Shown here piece by piece: positions 10,621 to 22,419 of a DNA stretch of 64,000 nt. Source of the stretch: Sesamum alatum. Taxonomy: Eukaryota > Streptophyta > Magnoliopsida > Lamiales > Pedaliaceae. Made by a program: the position numbers and the translations under genes. The stretch is from contig JACGWO010000006.1 in the NCBI GenBank assembly GCA_034509735.1, forward strand, positions 5,471,001 through 5,535,000. Direction: 5' to 3'. The stretch's first letter is position 1. Each line of letters opens with the position of its first letter. The notes under the pieces were generated by a model. It was not told the DNA's origin. It saw only the letters and a list, made by a program, of their open reading frames with translations, and did not search any database.

Positions 10621-12141
10621 TTATCCAATCATGCTCTGTCCCACAATTTTATCAGCACAGTTTTCTTTCATTAATGTTCTTACCTCCTCAACCCCACTCC
10701 AATTACCTCTTTCAGCGTAAATGTTGGACAATAGCACATAATTGCCTGAATTCCATGGTTCAAGATTGATAAGCTCCTTAAGTGCATGCTCAGCAAGCTC
10801 CTTATCACCAATAGTGCGGCATGCACTAAGTAGGGCACCCCATAAAGCAGCATTTGGCTTCATTGGCATTGTCTGTATGAATTCATAAGCCTCCCTCACA
10901 CAACCACTGCGGCCAAGCAGATCAATCATGCATCCATAATGCTCAAGTTTTGGTTGTATATGATGATCCATTACCATCGAAGCAAAGAGATCTCTACCTC
11001 TTTGCAGCAGACCAGCATGAACGCAACAAGCTAACACCCCGATAAAAGTTGAATCATTAGGGCTTAGACCATAATGACATGTCATCTCCTGAAACAATTC
11101 AACTCCAAGTTCACCCTTTCCATTGAAAGCCAAACCTGAGATCATTGAATTCCAAGAAACCACGTTTTTGTGAGGCATGTCCTTAAAAACTTCAAGAGAT
11201 CTCTCCAGTTCCCCACATTTGGAATAAAAATCTACTAGAGCATTGCCTACTGACACAAAATCTCGATAAAGACCGCTCGACTCCACATACGAGTGAACCC
11301 ACTTTCCAATATCAACTTCGCCTAAACGAGCGCAAACTGGCAAAACTGTCACTACAGTGGCCTCATCAGGCTCATACCCCTGCTCCCACATCTCACGGAA
11401 AAGCCCTAAAGCATCCTTATCTCTCCTGCTTTGCGCCAAACAAGAGATGATCGTATTCCAAGAAATTACACTCCTTTCACCCATTCGCCTGAACAAACTG
11501 AATCCTGTTTCTACATCCCCGTTCCTACAAAACCCACGAATCATCAAGTTCCAAACTATAACATCCCTGTGAGACATCTCGTCGAACACCCTCTTCGCCT
11601 CCCCCATTCTCTCACAATTCACATACAATTCAAGGGCCCCTACTCTGATCGCTCCAAATCTTTCAAACCCAAGAACAATTACTTCCTTATAAACCTCAAG
11701 ACCCAAACATAGATCACGAAGATTGGCACACGCCTTTAGCAAAGGCGCAAAGGTGAACTCGTCGGGCCAAATGCCGCGTCTTTTCATGTCGGAAAACGTC
11801 GTGATGGATTCATGGAATGGGCCACAAAGGGAGTAGCCTTTGATCATGGAGTTGAAGAGAAGGATATTGGGGTTGGGGGATTGCCCAAATACGCGGTTGG
11901 CGTAAGGCATTTTGTTGAGGGAGGTACATATGGAAACGAAATGGGCAAGGAGCTGGTTGGAGTTGTGAAGGCTGTGGCGGAGGAAGTGACCGTGGATCTC
12001 TCGGAGGCGGGTTCGGGTATCGCGGCCGTGGAGGAGGCGGAGGAGCCTCCGCTCCACCTCCCGGCTGCCGCCTCGGCTGCTCATGGAGGTTATAGAGACG
12101 GAATTGACTGACCGGTTGGCGGGAAGAGAAACACTTGCCAC
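10621..12141 (-). CDS. PLS-type pentatricopeptide repeat protein
   Basis: Intronless, 506 residues. PPR proteins bind single-stranded organellar RNA one base per repeat and direct editing, splicing or stability in mitochondria or chloroplasts. Visible repeats include LLFNSMIKGY, DEFTFAPLLKACANLRDLCL, DVIVWNLMIRGFCRNGDVE, SVISWNTIISCLAQSRRDKD, DEATVVTVLPVCARLGEVD, NALVDFYSKCGELERSLEVF, NVVSWNSMISGLAFNGKGEL, LSPNDSTFIGVLACCVHAGL and HYGCMIDLLGRSGCVREAYE, giving alternating P, L and S forms. The C-terminus (NAALWGALLSACRTIGDKEL, LLSNIYAERGNWSGVEEVRT) is an E-type motif; there is no DYW domain. The Ser/Arg-rich N-terminus could be an organelle transit peptide (inference). It resembles the Arabidopsis At1g09190 type. 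The first Met at 12141 is taken as start. Confidence 0.93.
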   Translation of the reverse strand: MASVSLPANRSVNSVSITSMSSRGGSREVERRLLRLLHGRDTRTRLREIHGHFLRHSLHNSNQLLAHFVSICTSLNKMPYANRVFGQSPNPNILLFNSMIKGYSLCGPFHESITTFSDMKRRGIWPDEFTFAPLLKACANLRDLCLGLEVYKEVIVLGFERFGAIRVGALELYVNCERMGEAKRVFDEMSHRDVIVWNLMIRGFCRNGDVETGFSLFRRMGERSVISWNTIISCLAQSRRDKDALGLFREMWEQGYEPDEATVVTVLPVCARLGEVDIGKWVHSYVESSGLYRDFVSVGNALVDFYSKCGELERSLEVFKDMPHKNVVSWNSMISGLAFNGKGELGVELFQEMTCHYGLSPNDSTFIGVLACCVHAGLLQRGRDLFASMVMDHHIQPKLEHYGCMIDLLGRSGCVREAYEFIQTMPMKPNAALWGALLSACRTIGDKELAEHALKELINLEPWNSGNYVLLSNIYAERGNWSGVEEVRTLMKENCADKIVGQSMIG

Positions 12142-12719
12142 TGTAGTTACTATCCAATTTTCAGAAAATTGATTATAGAATACTTTAATTTTTTATTCAA
12201 TTAAATTTTACAGTAATAGATTTTAAATAATTAATAATTAATAATTAAAACTGTGATTAGTTAAAAGGTTCACTTTAACCTTTATAAAAAGAATTAGTAA
12301 TTTGTGGCGAGCTTTACATGTGTACGTAATTGCTAATATTATTAAAAATAAAATATTTATATTTTTTATTAATGAATAATATATATAAATAATAATAAAT
12401 GTTGATTAAAAATAATGATACAATATTAAATAAAAATGTTGCAAATAAAAAAGCAATGATAATTAATCGAGTGAAAAGTTAGACAAATAAATAAGAAGAT
12501 TGAATTATTTTAAAATCAATTGCTATAATATCATGTGGCTTATAATCTATTTATTTTTGTTTTTGAACATAAAATATTGTATATATATATTACTTTAGAT
12601 GAAACGCAATTAGACATGGGGAGGTTACAATACGAGTACTTATAGTATATGCATCACTATAAATTATATCTGCCGCAAAACTTGGAACACTCATAAAAGT
12701 CTAAGTCATTTTAGAAGTA
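12142..12719. other. PPR upstream region
   Basis: Very AT-rich DNA upstream of the PPR start, with no clear TATA element that I would single out and no other feature. Confidence 0.4.
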
Positions 12720-13950
12720 GTTGTCGTTTAAGCCAAAAAGTCTACAATGTGGTTCCCCTCCCTGTAGCAAACCTGGTTTTAACTTAATCAAATTCAATTA
12801 AAAGCGTCCAAACCTTGAGTAAGCTGATGAGTCCTTGAGGTGTTAGTTCCTTCCTGCACAGAATATGAAGCAGAGTTTGAGAATCTGTTTCAACTATAAG
12901 CTTCCTCAAACCTTGCAACTTAGTCAAAACTAAGCCATCACAAAGGGCCCAACATTCAGCCATATTGTTGAATTATTTCCTATACAAGTGTAGAAAGCAT
13001 AAATGTACTTATATTCAGCATTTCGGATTATACCCCCACATTCTGATGGCCCAGGATTACCAAAAGATGATCCAGCAATGTTTAGCTTGAAAAAAGGATG
13101 AAGTGGGGGGTTCCATTTACAGATAACTTGAGTCTTTGGTTTATGATTCTGTTGTGTTTGTTCTTGCATTACCATCGTAAAATGTATAACCGATCTCCAA
13201 ATCATGTATATATTCACAGTTGTGTTTTGGAATATTGCCGCATTACGAGCACGCCATATAAGTCAAAGAGTATTACCAATCAAACATTGTCTACAGGAGT
13301 TAGATTTACAAAAATAAAGAATAATAAGAATATTAGTATGCAGTAATCCTCGTATATCTGGCAGCGCCCCATTTGATATGTTATAAAAAATAGGACAATT
13401 AACGAAGGTGTGAACGGCATGTTCCCAATCATGAGAACATAAAGTGCATTTAGGGCTAGGAATCCTTCTACGAGTATAGAGAAACTGGAGTTAGGAAGGC
13501 TATGGTGGGCTAATAAGTATAAGAAAAATTCTACCTGTGAGGAAACTTTGAGTTTCCACAATAGGTTCCATGGAAAAGCATGTGCAGAAAGGAAGTTGTG
13601 TTCAGATAGCAGTCATTCGTAGGCACTTTTGATAGAAAACTTACCCGAAAGATCCCAATTCCAAACTACCATATCATTCTGGTTTTTTAAAGGAATCAGT
13701 ATGGCTCTAATTTGTTCCATAATGTGCAAAGGGAGTAAACCTGAAACAGAATCAAATTTTCATCCTGTGTCTTGAGAAATGACATCGTTAACATTTAGGC
13801 CAATAAGGTTATCTGGGTATGAGTCCTAATTGTGATGCAATAGTGTAATTATCCATCCAAATGTCATTCCAAAAATTTATAGATGTGCAATTTCTAAGTA
13901 TCCAGCGTCTATATTTCTTAAGCAGATGAATCGTACGCTAATATGTTTCT
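12720..13950 (-). mobile_element. Decayed L1-type LINE 3' fragment
   Basis: Read on the minus strand, scattered frames carry the 3' half of a plant L1 ORF2: the zinc-finger region downstream of reverse transcriptase (SHDWEHAVHTFVNCPIF, a Cys/His-rich zf-RVT remnant, near 13380-13440), then NPPLHPFFKLNIAGSSFGNP and GPSECGGIIRNAEYKYIYAF (RNase H, near 13000-13130) and an in-frame continuation with E/D residues of the RNase H fold to about 12780. Many stops and shifts; no intact frame. No poly-A tail or target duplication was identified. It is much more diverged than the LINE at 22139-28033. Confidence 0.7.
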
Positions 13951-14364
13951 AAATATAACTATGATGTGGTTTTGCAACAGAATGTAAGAAATCATTATTA
14001 GGGTGTATCACCTATAAATAATTTAAAACTTCATCAAGTATTGTTTTTTTTAACAAATTAAACTCATTGAACGAGAGTTGGGCCCACTAACAAAAATTGA
14101 ATTATCAATAATTCTTGTCCGGGTGGTGAGAAGGTCTTACAATAAAAAAATTAAAAAAAAAAAACTATGAATTCAAATCCTATAAATATAAGTATTTTTT
14201 CTATTTTTATAGTAATATGTTATTTTTTTTATTTTTTTTACTTTGAATTTGTTAATTGATTGAAAATGATTGATTTATTGTGTACTGCGTACTATAATAA
14301 TATTATGTTAATTAATTTAAAATTATGAATATATCTTTGTAAGAAATTGCAGTTTGATGCGTGC
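13951..14364. other. AT-rich spacer
   Basis: A-rich and T-rich runs, including a homopolymer-like A stretch near 14145-14165. No gene or element end supported. Confidence 0.4.
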
Positions 14365-14508
14365 GAGAATCGCATATTCGAGATATATCTTAGATTTGAA
14401 GTCTTTGGATCGATTTCTTTTCTAGTTTGAGAAAGAGAGAATCGCATATTCGAGATATATCTTAGATTTGAAGTCTTTGGACCGATTTCTTTTCTAATTT
14501 GAGAAAGA
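14365..14508. repeat. Tandem duplication, 72-bp unit x2
   Basis: Two adjacent direct copies (14365-14436 and 14437-14508) each starting GAGAATCGCATATTCGAG. They differ at only a couple of positions (GGATCG versus GGACCG; CTAGTT versus CTAATT), so the duplication is fairly recent. Confidence 0.9.
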
Positions 14509-14577
14509 GACCTGCAAAAGAAATATTAACACTCCGACGCTCAAATCAGTAAACAATTTTAAAATACTAAAGCTTGA

Positions 14578-14960
14578 AAGAAAAAGTGTTAAGTCCCACA
14601 TTCTCGGTGAATCATTGGGGTTGTGGACAAGTCATCTTTATCTTCGAGTCTTCGTTATAGGTCACGTGATCATCCTCCTACCTTGTGACCAAATAGTCCT
14701 CTCCCATTTGTGCATGTGGCCAGCTTGGCGCCAAGCTGGCATAATGTAACTTGTTATGGGCCGGCGCGGCTCTTTGCATCAGCCAACCTATCTCGGAAAA
14801 TAAGCCGGCTCGGGTCTTTGCCGAAGCCAACCTCTTTTGGAAGACTCAAGCGGGCACCTAGGCTGAGGGTTAAGCAGATTGATGCGGTTCCCCCCTTTGA
14901 TCCATAATGAGCCAAAGTCAGTTTAGGAGATTTGGCGAGTAATATCAAATTATTCGGGCT
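14578..14960. other. GC-richer repeat-like block
   Basis: Starts near TGTTAAGTCCCACATTC, a wording common at the start of small plant LTR/TRIM repeats, followed by a block rich in GCCGGC/GGCCGG words (14700-14900) with a perfect palindrome AGCTTGGCGCCAAGCT. The open frames on both strands are shadows of each other and have no domain. I could not find a second LTR, so the element class is left open. Confidence 0.3.
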
Positions 14961-15276
14961 CGTCTGACTTTCAAAACTAGTACATTAAATAAAGTAGAGA
15001 AAAATATCACTTCCTTTAATCTTATGCACATAAATGGAGAAGAAAAGCAGAAAAATTGGACATCAACACACATTACACAACAAAAGCCAGTCAGATGTTT
15101 CCAACTTCTACAATGTTGAGAGATAACTAATCACTGCCACCTTATGAGGAGCCCACAAGTATGTTGTCAAACCATTAGAATTTCATTTCAATTATCAAAA
15201 TGAGTGACCAAAAAGCTTGTGAATTAGTTAACTGGATTAAGCTTGTATTTGCGTAGAGTACTACTAGCCAATTGGA

Positions 15277-18200
15277 TCATTTTTTCGATGACCGGAAACC
15301 TCCGAATCCCATCATCGCTGCAACATCAGGGTCTACCTCGGGTTCCTCCTCAGCGGCCTTCTCTTTCTGAGAAATTTGCTGAGCTGTTTAGCTTAGCGAT
15401 CATGTAAATGAGAAGGAGAAACAAAATTTACAATTGAAGGAGCACTAACCTTCTTCTCTTTCTTTTTCTCTCGACGTTGACGCTTCCTTTCCTCCTCTTC
15501 TTGTTGTTGTTTCAGGATTCGCTCATCGAAATCTACGAAACAGAGAGAGAATGTTACAAGCAACTCACTCGTTAATGGGGTCATAGAGTCATACAAGTGA
15601 GAACCTTACACGATATTATCCATTTCAATATTTTCCACTTTCAAATTTCAAAAGAATGACCTTCGAGAAATTCACATAAAAATGGGAAATGCAGAATCAT
15701 GCTAGTCTAAGTATGGTGAGAACTTGGGTTCTACCAGGGCAAATGATAAAAATGAACTCTTATACTCCAAGCCTTACCTTGTTCAGTAAAGCCTCCAGTA
15801 TCTTTCCTTTTCTTAAGAACTTCAAACCGCCGCTGGACCTGTGCACCAGGTGAAAATGATAAATAGGTTGTGATACTATGATACCATTTGCCATCACAGA
15901 TACAACTTTTCAATAAGTGACATGTTTGAATTTCCTTTCTCATACATGAAATGGACATTATGACCGGTAACTTGATAAGATTCCCTAACCACATGTATGC
16001 AGGAGCTCCGAACTATGCAGACTACATGCTCTAATGCTTCCTTAACCATATCAATGGTTATTTTATTATTTGTATGAATCACTTAATTAACACTTTTAAG
16101 CCCCTCATAATGCAATCCTGGTGCAAAGATCAGCAGATAGACCCATACAGGTGTAACCCTTCAAATATCTCATATGACAAAGCAAAGAAATATATAACAT
16201 GATATCTCCTCAAACGGCACACGAAGGCCAACAACTTCACAGTAGCTCAAACATGACAACAATTAGACAATAGTTGATAAAATTATAAATAGAATTTAAT
16301 ATGGTTGTATAATCATAAGCTTATATCCATGTCCGCAAACCCAATGCAGACATAGTAAAAAGATCTATATATAACTATACACAGCATAGAGTGTAAACAT
16401 AAGCTCAGACATGGATAACCTCTATCTTCCATTTGAAGTCTTCAAAGTGGGCAGTCCCAATACTGAAAACAAAATAGTTCTAAGACATGCTCATTTATAC
16501 CAAACCCTAACCAGAAAGGGGGAAGAAACGCGGAACCGAGAGAAAGCGGATTTAGTCACACAGCTGCACTTATAAGTTCATCCCATCAGAATATGATCGG
16601 TATACCCCTACAACTGCTTTCTATGCATAATGGATTCTTAGGGAGTCATTATCTCCTGCATTGGCCATTTGGAAGGCAATAGAATTGTAGAAGAGGTCAC
16701 CATAGATTCGCATGTTAAATACCTAGAAGGAGCAAGCAACAGGATTTGCTTAGCTGATATATTGTGTAGACACACCCTTGAGGTAGGCTGAGCTGAGAGT
16801 GATGTTAATGTGAAAAAAAAAAAGAACCATGTGCTAACAAAGATACTTCTCGGTTATATTTCAAGACAAGGGACAAAGTAATGGAATAAAATTAATTGGC
16901 AGAAACTTTTGAAGCTCAAGTATGAAGGTTGCGGATACTCAAAGGAGGAGTGGAAAATAGTTTTCTCTCGGCGTGTATACTTTGCATTTGGTTGACGTCA
17001 AATATCGAACTGATGGATCCTCCATCGAAGGTTTCTCTCTTCTTATCTCTTCCACCTCTTGTTCTTTATTTATGCAGCTATGATCACGAGTCGGTACTAA
17101 CAACTGTCTTAGGATGCAGATTGCACTGATCATTACTTCAATCTTTCATTTCTCATGAACAGTATACTCCTAGCATCTTTTATCACTTGCAAATTAGCAT
17201 TTTTATCTAGCATGGTAGCTCCAGAACTAACTAAACACCTGGCCATGAATATCAACTACAAATTGGAGATTGACACCACATCAGTATGTAGTCTTTTAAC
17301 ATTATTCTAGAGTTAGTTTGCTGATACCTAAAGTAGTTAACACCATACTTAAGCCAATCAACAAAGAAAATATATTTGATGCTTACCTGCTCCAAGGTAG
17401 CCCTTTCAGCCCGCATCGACATACCCAAGGCTCGTTGATCTAGGAAAAAGAATTAAGAGATCTATGAGCAATTATAGAGCAGAACCAGATTAAGCACCCA
17501 AAAAAGACAAATGTTTTAGATCAACAGATGACATACGCTTCTTTCCATTTATGTGATCCAAATAGTTTGCAGAATCTTTTACTACACATTCACAAACTGA
17601 GCAGTAGTATCCTGCCTGCAAAAAGAGAACAATTTGATCTTGCATATGGAACAAAAAATAGGCAAATTCTTTTAAACAATTTCTGTACAAAGTTCAAGAA
17701 GATTCAGTTAACAAGCTTGGGGAAAGCAGATAAATATAATGATTAGAACTGATGCGACAATTTCTTTTTCTTTTTTTTTTTTTAAGTAGTAAATGTGTTT
17801 TCAGATTTTGTAAAAGGTCAAACACACACATATATCGATGGAAAAAATAATTTATAGGATGAGGTGAGATGGAAAAGCAAAATTGAGAGTCTCTGGCAGT
17901 ATATTAGATTGCAAAAAGATATCTAATGAAAGCTCACCAAGTCTTACGAACCCTTATCTATGTAATTACCATTCCTAGGTAAGTGGTTGTAGGCCTGAGA
18001 TCTTCACTGTCACAAGATGACAGCTCCGGAAAGTCAATTACATATGCCACTTTTAAGTAACAATAAGACGCTAGATATCACAGTCAAGCAACCGAGAAAT
18101 ACAAGGCTGGAATCAAGGCCGGTATGTTTCTTTAAGTATAAGTATAACAATGATGTCTTCTAAAACTAGAGATAAACATTCTGGATCTTTGCATATATAT

Positions 18201-20191
18201 TGCAGAAACAACCAGCATCCATAGATTCAGCCAGTTCTAATACTTTCCCTCACTGGTTGGAGCAAAAAGTATGCCTTATCTTTCGCACCACATGCCAATG
18301 AAAAGTTTTGAACTTTTGATAAGATCTTAAGAAGCATCGCAACACCTCAATTCTCCTAACTCTGCAAATTCTGAAAATGAATCCACCCATGAATGAATGA
18401 AGTTGCAATTAAATGCAAGCTCCCAGATATTAAACCAACGTCAAAAGTGCTCATCTATAAAGATGATCCACACAGCTCATTGCACAACTTCAAGCATGAA
18501 GTACTCAAAATTTCATTTAAGATCCTACTGTTCCTTTTTAAAGCAAAGAGAGGGGGGGGGGGGTTAGCGCCCAACGGCAATATGCCTCATTTTATATTCC
18601 TGAGGCATGATGGTAGTACTATTTTCCAATGTAAATGCATGAGTCCCTCTACTAAAGAAAAGAAATATTAAAAGAATTGGTTAGCAAAATACCTGCTGAC
18701 TTAAAGGTGCAATTGGTGTCACAACCTACAAAAGAAATATATAAAATAATACGTCATAAAAATATACTCATATATATGTATCTGTTAAAGACTACCACAA
18801 TTCATTAAGAAAGAAGAAGAAACAATAATAGTCACCATGTAAGAAGATTTGAATTATGGAAAACAAATACAGATCAAACTACCTCAGAGTTAAACTTATA
18901 TTGCTATTCTACCATGAATCGCAGTAACTTCCACAATAAAATACATCACCAAGAAAAGAGTAGTGATGAACAAAAGAAGAAAGATGAAGAGCAGCAATTG
19001 TCCATATAAAAGAAACAAGAAAATATGTTAACTTTATTCCTAGTTCCTATTTTTCATGGTTGATTTTTGCAGCACCCCTAGTATTTGCCTTTAGGTTTTT
19101 TACCTCAATCAACACGGAAAAAGATTGTGGCATACGCAGAACCAAAGTTAACATTTAGTAACAGCACTATAATTTTAAGAAAGGTCCGGATCATGATTTC
19201 AGTTGTCTCAGTATTTTACACCCAAACCACAAGTTTTTTGTTCTTCTATGGTCCTCAATCCCAAGATCCGAAGATTGCTTAACCAAAAGATCTTTATCCT
19301 AGATAATTCTGCTAGAGGAAGAAGACCACAAAACACCAAAAGAACTAGACCTTAATCAATCATAGTTAGAATTCTTGATGATTACATAAGTTGATAAATG
19401 TCAAGAACCAAATCAACTAGATATTCAGCACATCCCAAATGCAACAATCAGAGTAAGGATTTCATCTAGTTCATCAGCCATGCGATGATATGAAAACAGG
19501 AACTGATAGTATATCCAAACAACATCAAATGTAATCAATGACTTGGAGGAGAGCAAGAATTTTAAATGGCCAAACAACAGCTAACCTGAGTTTTTCCCAA
19601 GCGTGATTCGAGGTCCACTTCATAATCCCTGTGTTTCAATGGCTTCCTTTGTACTGGGGGACCCCTTGCTGCACCAAAAACACATCACATGAGGGGTACT
19701 CCGACATTACAAATTCCAAAACCAAACATTACATTTTAATCATTTATACACCTTGCACAAGTACAATTTACTAATCCACAAGCAAGTGCTATAACTTACA
19801 TTCAGAAGCAAAATATACCCAAAGGAACAATTACAAATTATATCTTACATTTAGATTTTGACCGACCCTCCGCCTCCTACAAGAGAAAAACAAAAATAAA
19901 CAAATAACCCGAATCAGGCTAGGGCCAAGAATAGCAAAAGGCCGAAGAACAGTTAAGTGTGCAGAATAATTTATGCTTAAAACAGCACCAATAGACAGAC
20001 CTTTTCTTCACGCTCGCGAGCGCGTTGCAGATACTCCTCTCGATCAAATTTTCTTCGAAAAGTGTTGTCAACTCCAGCAGCCTGAACATAAAGCAGCAAA
20101 ACCTGCCCTCAGAGTTCGTAAAATCCAGATAACATAATATACAGATGAACGTGAAGCGAGTTGAACTTACGGCGTTGCTGGATTGAGCCAT
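15277..20191 (-). CDS. ZMAT2/Snu23-like U4/U6.U5 snRNP zinc-finger protein
   Basis: Ten coding exons: 20171-20191, 20001-20081, 19849-19876, 19586-19668, 18693-18725, 17537-17615, 17387-17439, 15778-15838, 15450-15532, 15277-15366. All introns are GT-AG and all phases agree, giving 203 residues, the usual length. ZMAT2 (yeast Snu23) is a component of the tri-snRNP and pre-B spliceosome and acts at 5' splice-site transfer in the nucleus. The N-terminus carries NTFRRKFDREEYLQRARERE. The matrin-type zinc finger YYCSVCECVVKDSANYLDH has Cys87, Cys90, His103 and His109 (C-x2-C-x12-H-x5-H) and is followed by QRALGMSMRAERATLEQV and RFEVLKKRK. A Glu/Lys/Arg coiled segment precedes the conserved tail DVAAMMGFGGFRSSKK. 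The ATG of the 21-nt first exon fits the family start. Very short exons 3 and 5 (28 and 33 nt) are visible. Assignment is firm. Confidence 0.93.
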
Positions 20192-20670
20192 GGTGCTGCT
20201 CTGTATTTGAATTTTACGCTGAATTCGCAGCGAAGACTAATTGCATAGAGCTAAGGGGATACCAAAACTACAAAAAAGAATCGATGGGAGTGAAAATAGA
20301 GTTTGAGATTTTAGGGGAATTGGGTAGAATGATTAAACCCTAGTTTTTCAATTGGATTCAAGTAGAGAGGAACAAATTGGGGCGAGGAGAGTGGGAGCTG
20401 GATTTCCCTATTGTACATTTTGGTGCTTTAGGTATTTTTGTTTTGTTTTTTTCAAGTTATCGAACCGTTACCAAATATTTGAATTAAAAATTATTTTTAT
20501 TTTATATATATTTTTTATATTTATTAATTCTTTTTATGCTTTTATTATTTAAATTATTATAAACTAAAAATAAAGAATATGTGTAATCATTAATTTTAAT
20601 ATTTAAAATTAAACTATTTTTAATTTTTAAACAAAAAAATCGGTTTACGGAATACTATATTGAAGTATCA
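20192..20670. other. Upstream region of ZMAT2-like gene
   Basis: About 200 bp of moderate composition next to the start (5' UTR and promoter), then AT-rich DNA. No other feature. Confidence 0.4.
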
Positions 20671-21203
20671 AAAAAAGTTGGGATAATTACACCAGTCTCC
20701 CTTGAAGTTTGGTGTAATTATATGTAGACTCTATGTGGTTTGAAAAATTATATCTAGTAGCTTGATGTTTGTTTTCGTCTAACAAATAAATGTCTATTAG
20801 TCAAAATTAATTGAATTTGTCGGAGCAAAAAAATAAATAAATAAAAATTCTTATTTGTCTCTATTTACTACTGACTTAATGCATGTCAAACTTTTGACAA
20901 CCCCTTATAAAGGTGAAAATATACCTCCTCAGATGCATTAGCATATGAAGATGTATAAGGTATTTTGGTTAGAAAAATATTTGTTTAACACATAATAAGT
21001 CAGTATAGTAAGTCAATCATAGGTGAATATGATTTTCATTTAATGTTTTGTTAATATCAGCAAGTTTGAAAATTTTTGAAATGGATAAATCTATTTGTTA
21101 AACGGAAACAAACGTCAGGATACTAGATGTAATTTTCTAAACAAGAAAGGGTTTACATATAATTATATCGACCTCATGACAGAAAATTAACCCAAAAAAG
21201 TTG
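20671..21203. mobile_element. MITE with exact 10-bp target duplication
   Basis: Element 20681-21193 (513 bp) is flanked by exact copies of AAAAAAGTTG. The ends GGATAATTACACCAG and GGGTTAATTTTCTGTCATG are inverted and imperfect; farther in, ACATCTAGTATCCTGACG matches the inverted TATCTAGTAGCTTGATG and GTTTCCGTTTAACAAATA matches GTTTTCGTCTAACAAATA. No coding sequence. A diverged relative lies at 35433-35620. The duplication length fits a Mutator-like element. Confidence 0.8.
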
Positions 21204-21390
21204 GTAATTATCAAACTCGAGACTATTAATTCAGTCCAATATCTGGTCCAGTATTTTGGCATCTCAAAATTTTTGATTTATTAAAGTTTTAGTTCGCTTT
21301 GATTCGATTTTACCAAATGAACACCCCCATATCAAATGGGTACATATTATTATTTTGCGTGATATATAAGGGAGATATCCATATATGCTC

Positions 21391-21987
21391 TTAGGGTGCG
21401 TTTACTTCTGTATTGGAATTAAATACATGATCGGTTTACTGCAACAGAAATTAGTTTGTTGGATTAATAATATTTTTCTATGTATGGTTTACTACAATGG
21501 ATTAAACATTATTTTGGTATTAAAATACCAAAAATACCCATTATAGTATCTTTATTTGTACATAATTTTACTTCTTGAAAATTAGTAATGGAGAGTATAA
21601 AAACTAAATTAACATTTCTTCTTTTAACGGCAATGGTCCTTTTTAATTAATTGTAATTACAAATTAGAAAATTACAAATATTAATTATAAAGTAATAGTA
21701 ATTATAACATAATTAACTATAATTGAATTGTATTTTTATAATTGAAGTTGGTATATGACAAAATAATTGAGGGCAATAAAATAATCTTTCAGTCAAAAGT
21801 TGGGACAAAATAGTCTTTCTAACTACACCAAAAAGTTGGCTGACTACTTGAATTAAAAATCCACATCTAAAAGTTGAAGATAAATAGTACACGAATTAAG
21901 ACATCCGTACTGGACCGAATTAATAGTACAGGGCTTGAAAAAATAGAAGTAAAGTACAACCTAATCTAATGTGGTAACACACCCTTA
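21391..21987. mobile_element. Tourist-like (PIF/Harbinger) MITE
   Basis: Element 21394-21984 (591 bp) has ends GGGTGCGTT and, inverted, GGGTGTGTT, each flanked by the trinucleotide TTA (21391-21393, 21985-21987), the target duplication of PIF/Harbinger elements. The inner parts share words (TTTACTTCTGTAT / ACTTTACTTCTAT). No coding sequence. Confidence 0.55.
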
Positions 21988-22419
21988 ACCAAACCTACCC
22001 ATTTAAAATAATTAAATTATCAACTCATTCCTCAAAATCATAAAATCTCCACCTATACATTATTGACAAAAATACTATTAGTAATATTTAAAATTCAAGG
22101 AAGATATAAATATGAGATTCAAGTGCATGAAAAAGGGAGAATTCCTTTCTGTCATGAGAGCTTTCCCTCTTTTGGAGAGGTCTTCTTCCCTAATATTTAG
22201 GGTTTTTGTCTTCTTTCTTCCCCTTTCCCTTTAGTGACTCAACCTGCTCCAGATGGATAATGTTCTCGTCATGCACTGTGCAACTATCATTTGGCTGCTG
22301 TATTAGCTCTGCTTTCTGGTGGTATTGGTACAGGTTTTCGCTGCCCCTATTTGCTTCTCTCTGTCCCAGTATTTCACTTCTGCTCCGTTTTATTCCTTTG
22401 CTTTTTGCTTTCTTCATGA

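Noticed and set aside
11810..12157. Minus-strand Pro/Arg-rich open frame
   Set aside because: Out-of-frame reading of the PPR gene start; the PPR frame has clear repeats.
14754..14948. Pair of open frames on opposite strands
   Set aside because: Mutual shadows in a GC-richer repeat block; no similarity to any known protein.
14578..14960. Cassandra-type TRIM element
   Set aside because: The start wording fits small LTRs, but the 5S-like promoter and a second LTR are absent.
18550..18562. G-run as a functional site in an intron
   Set aside because: A single homopolymer of about a dozen G in an intron; likely simple repeat variation.
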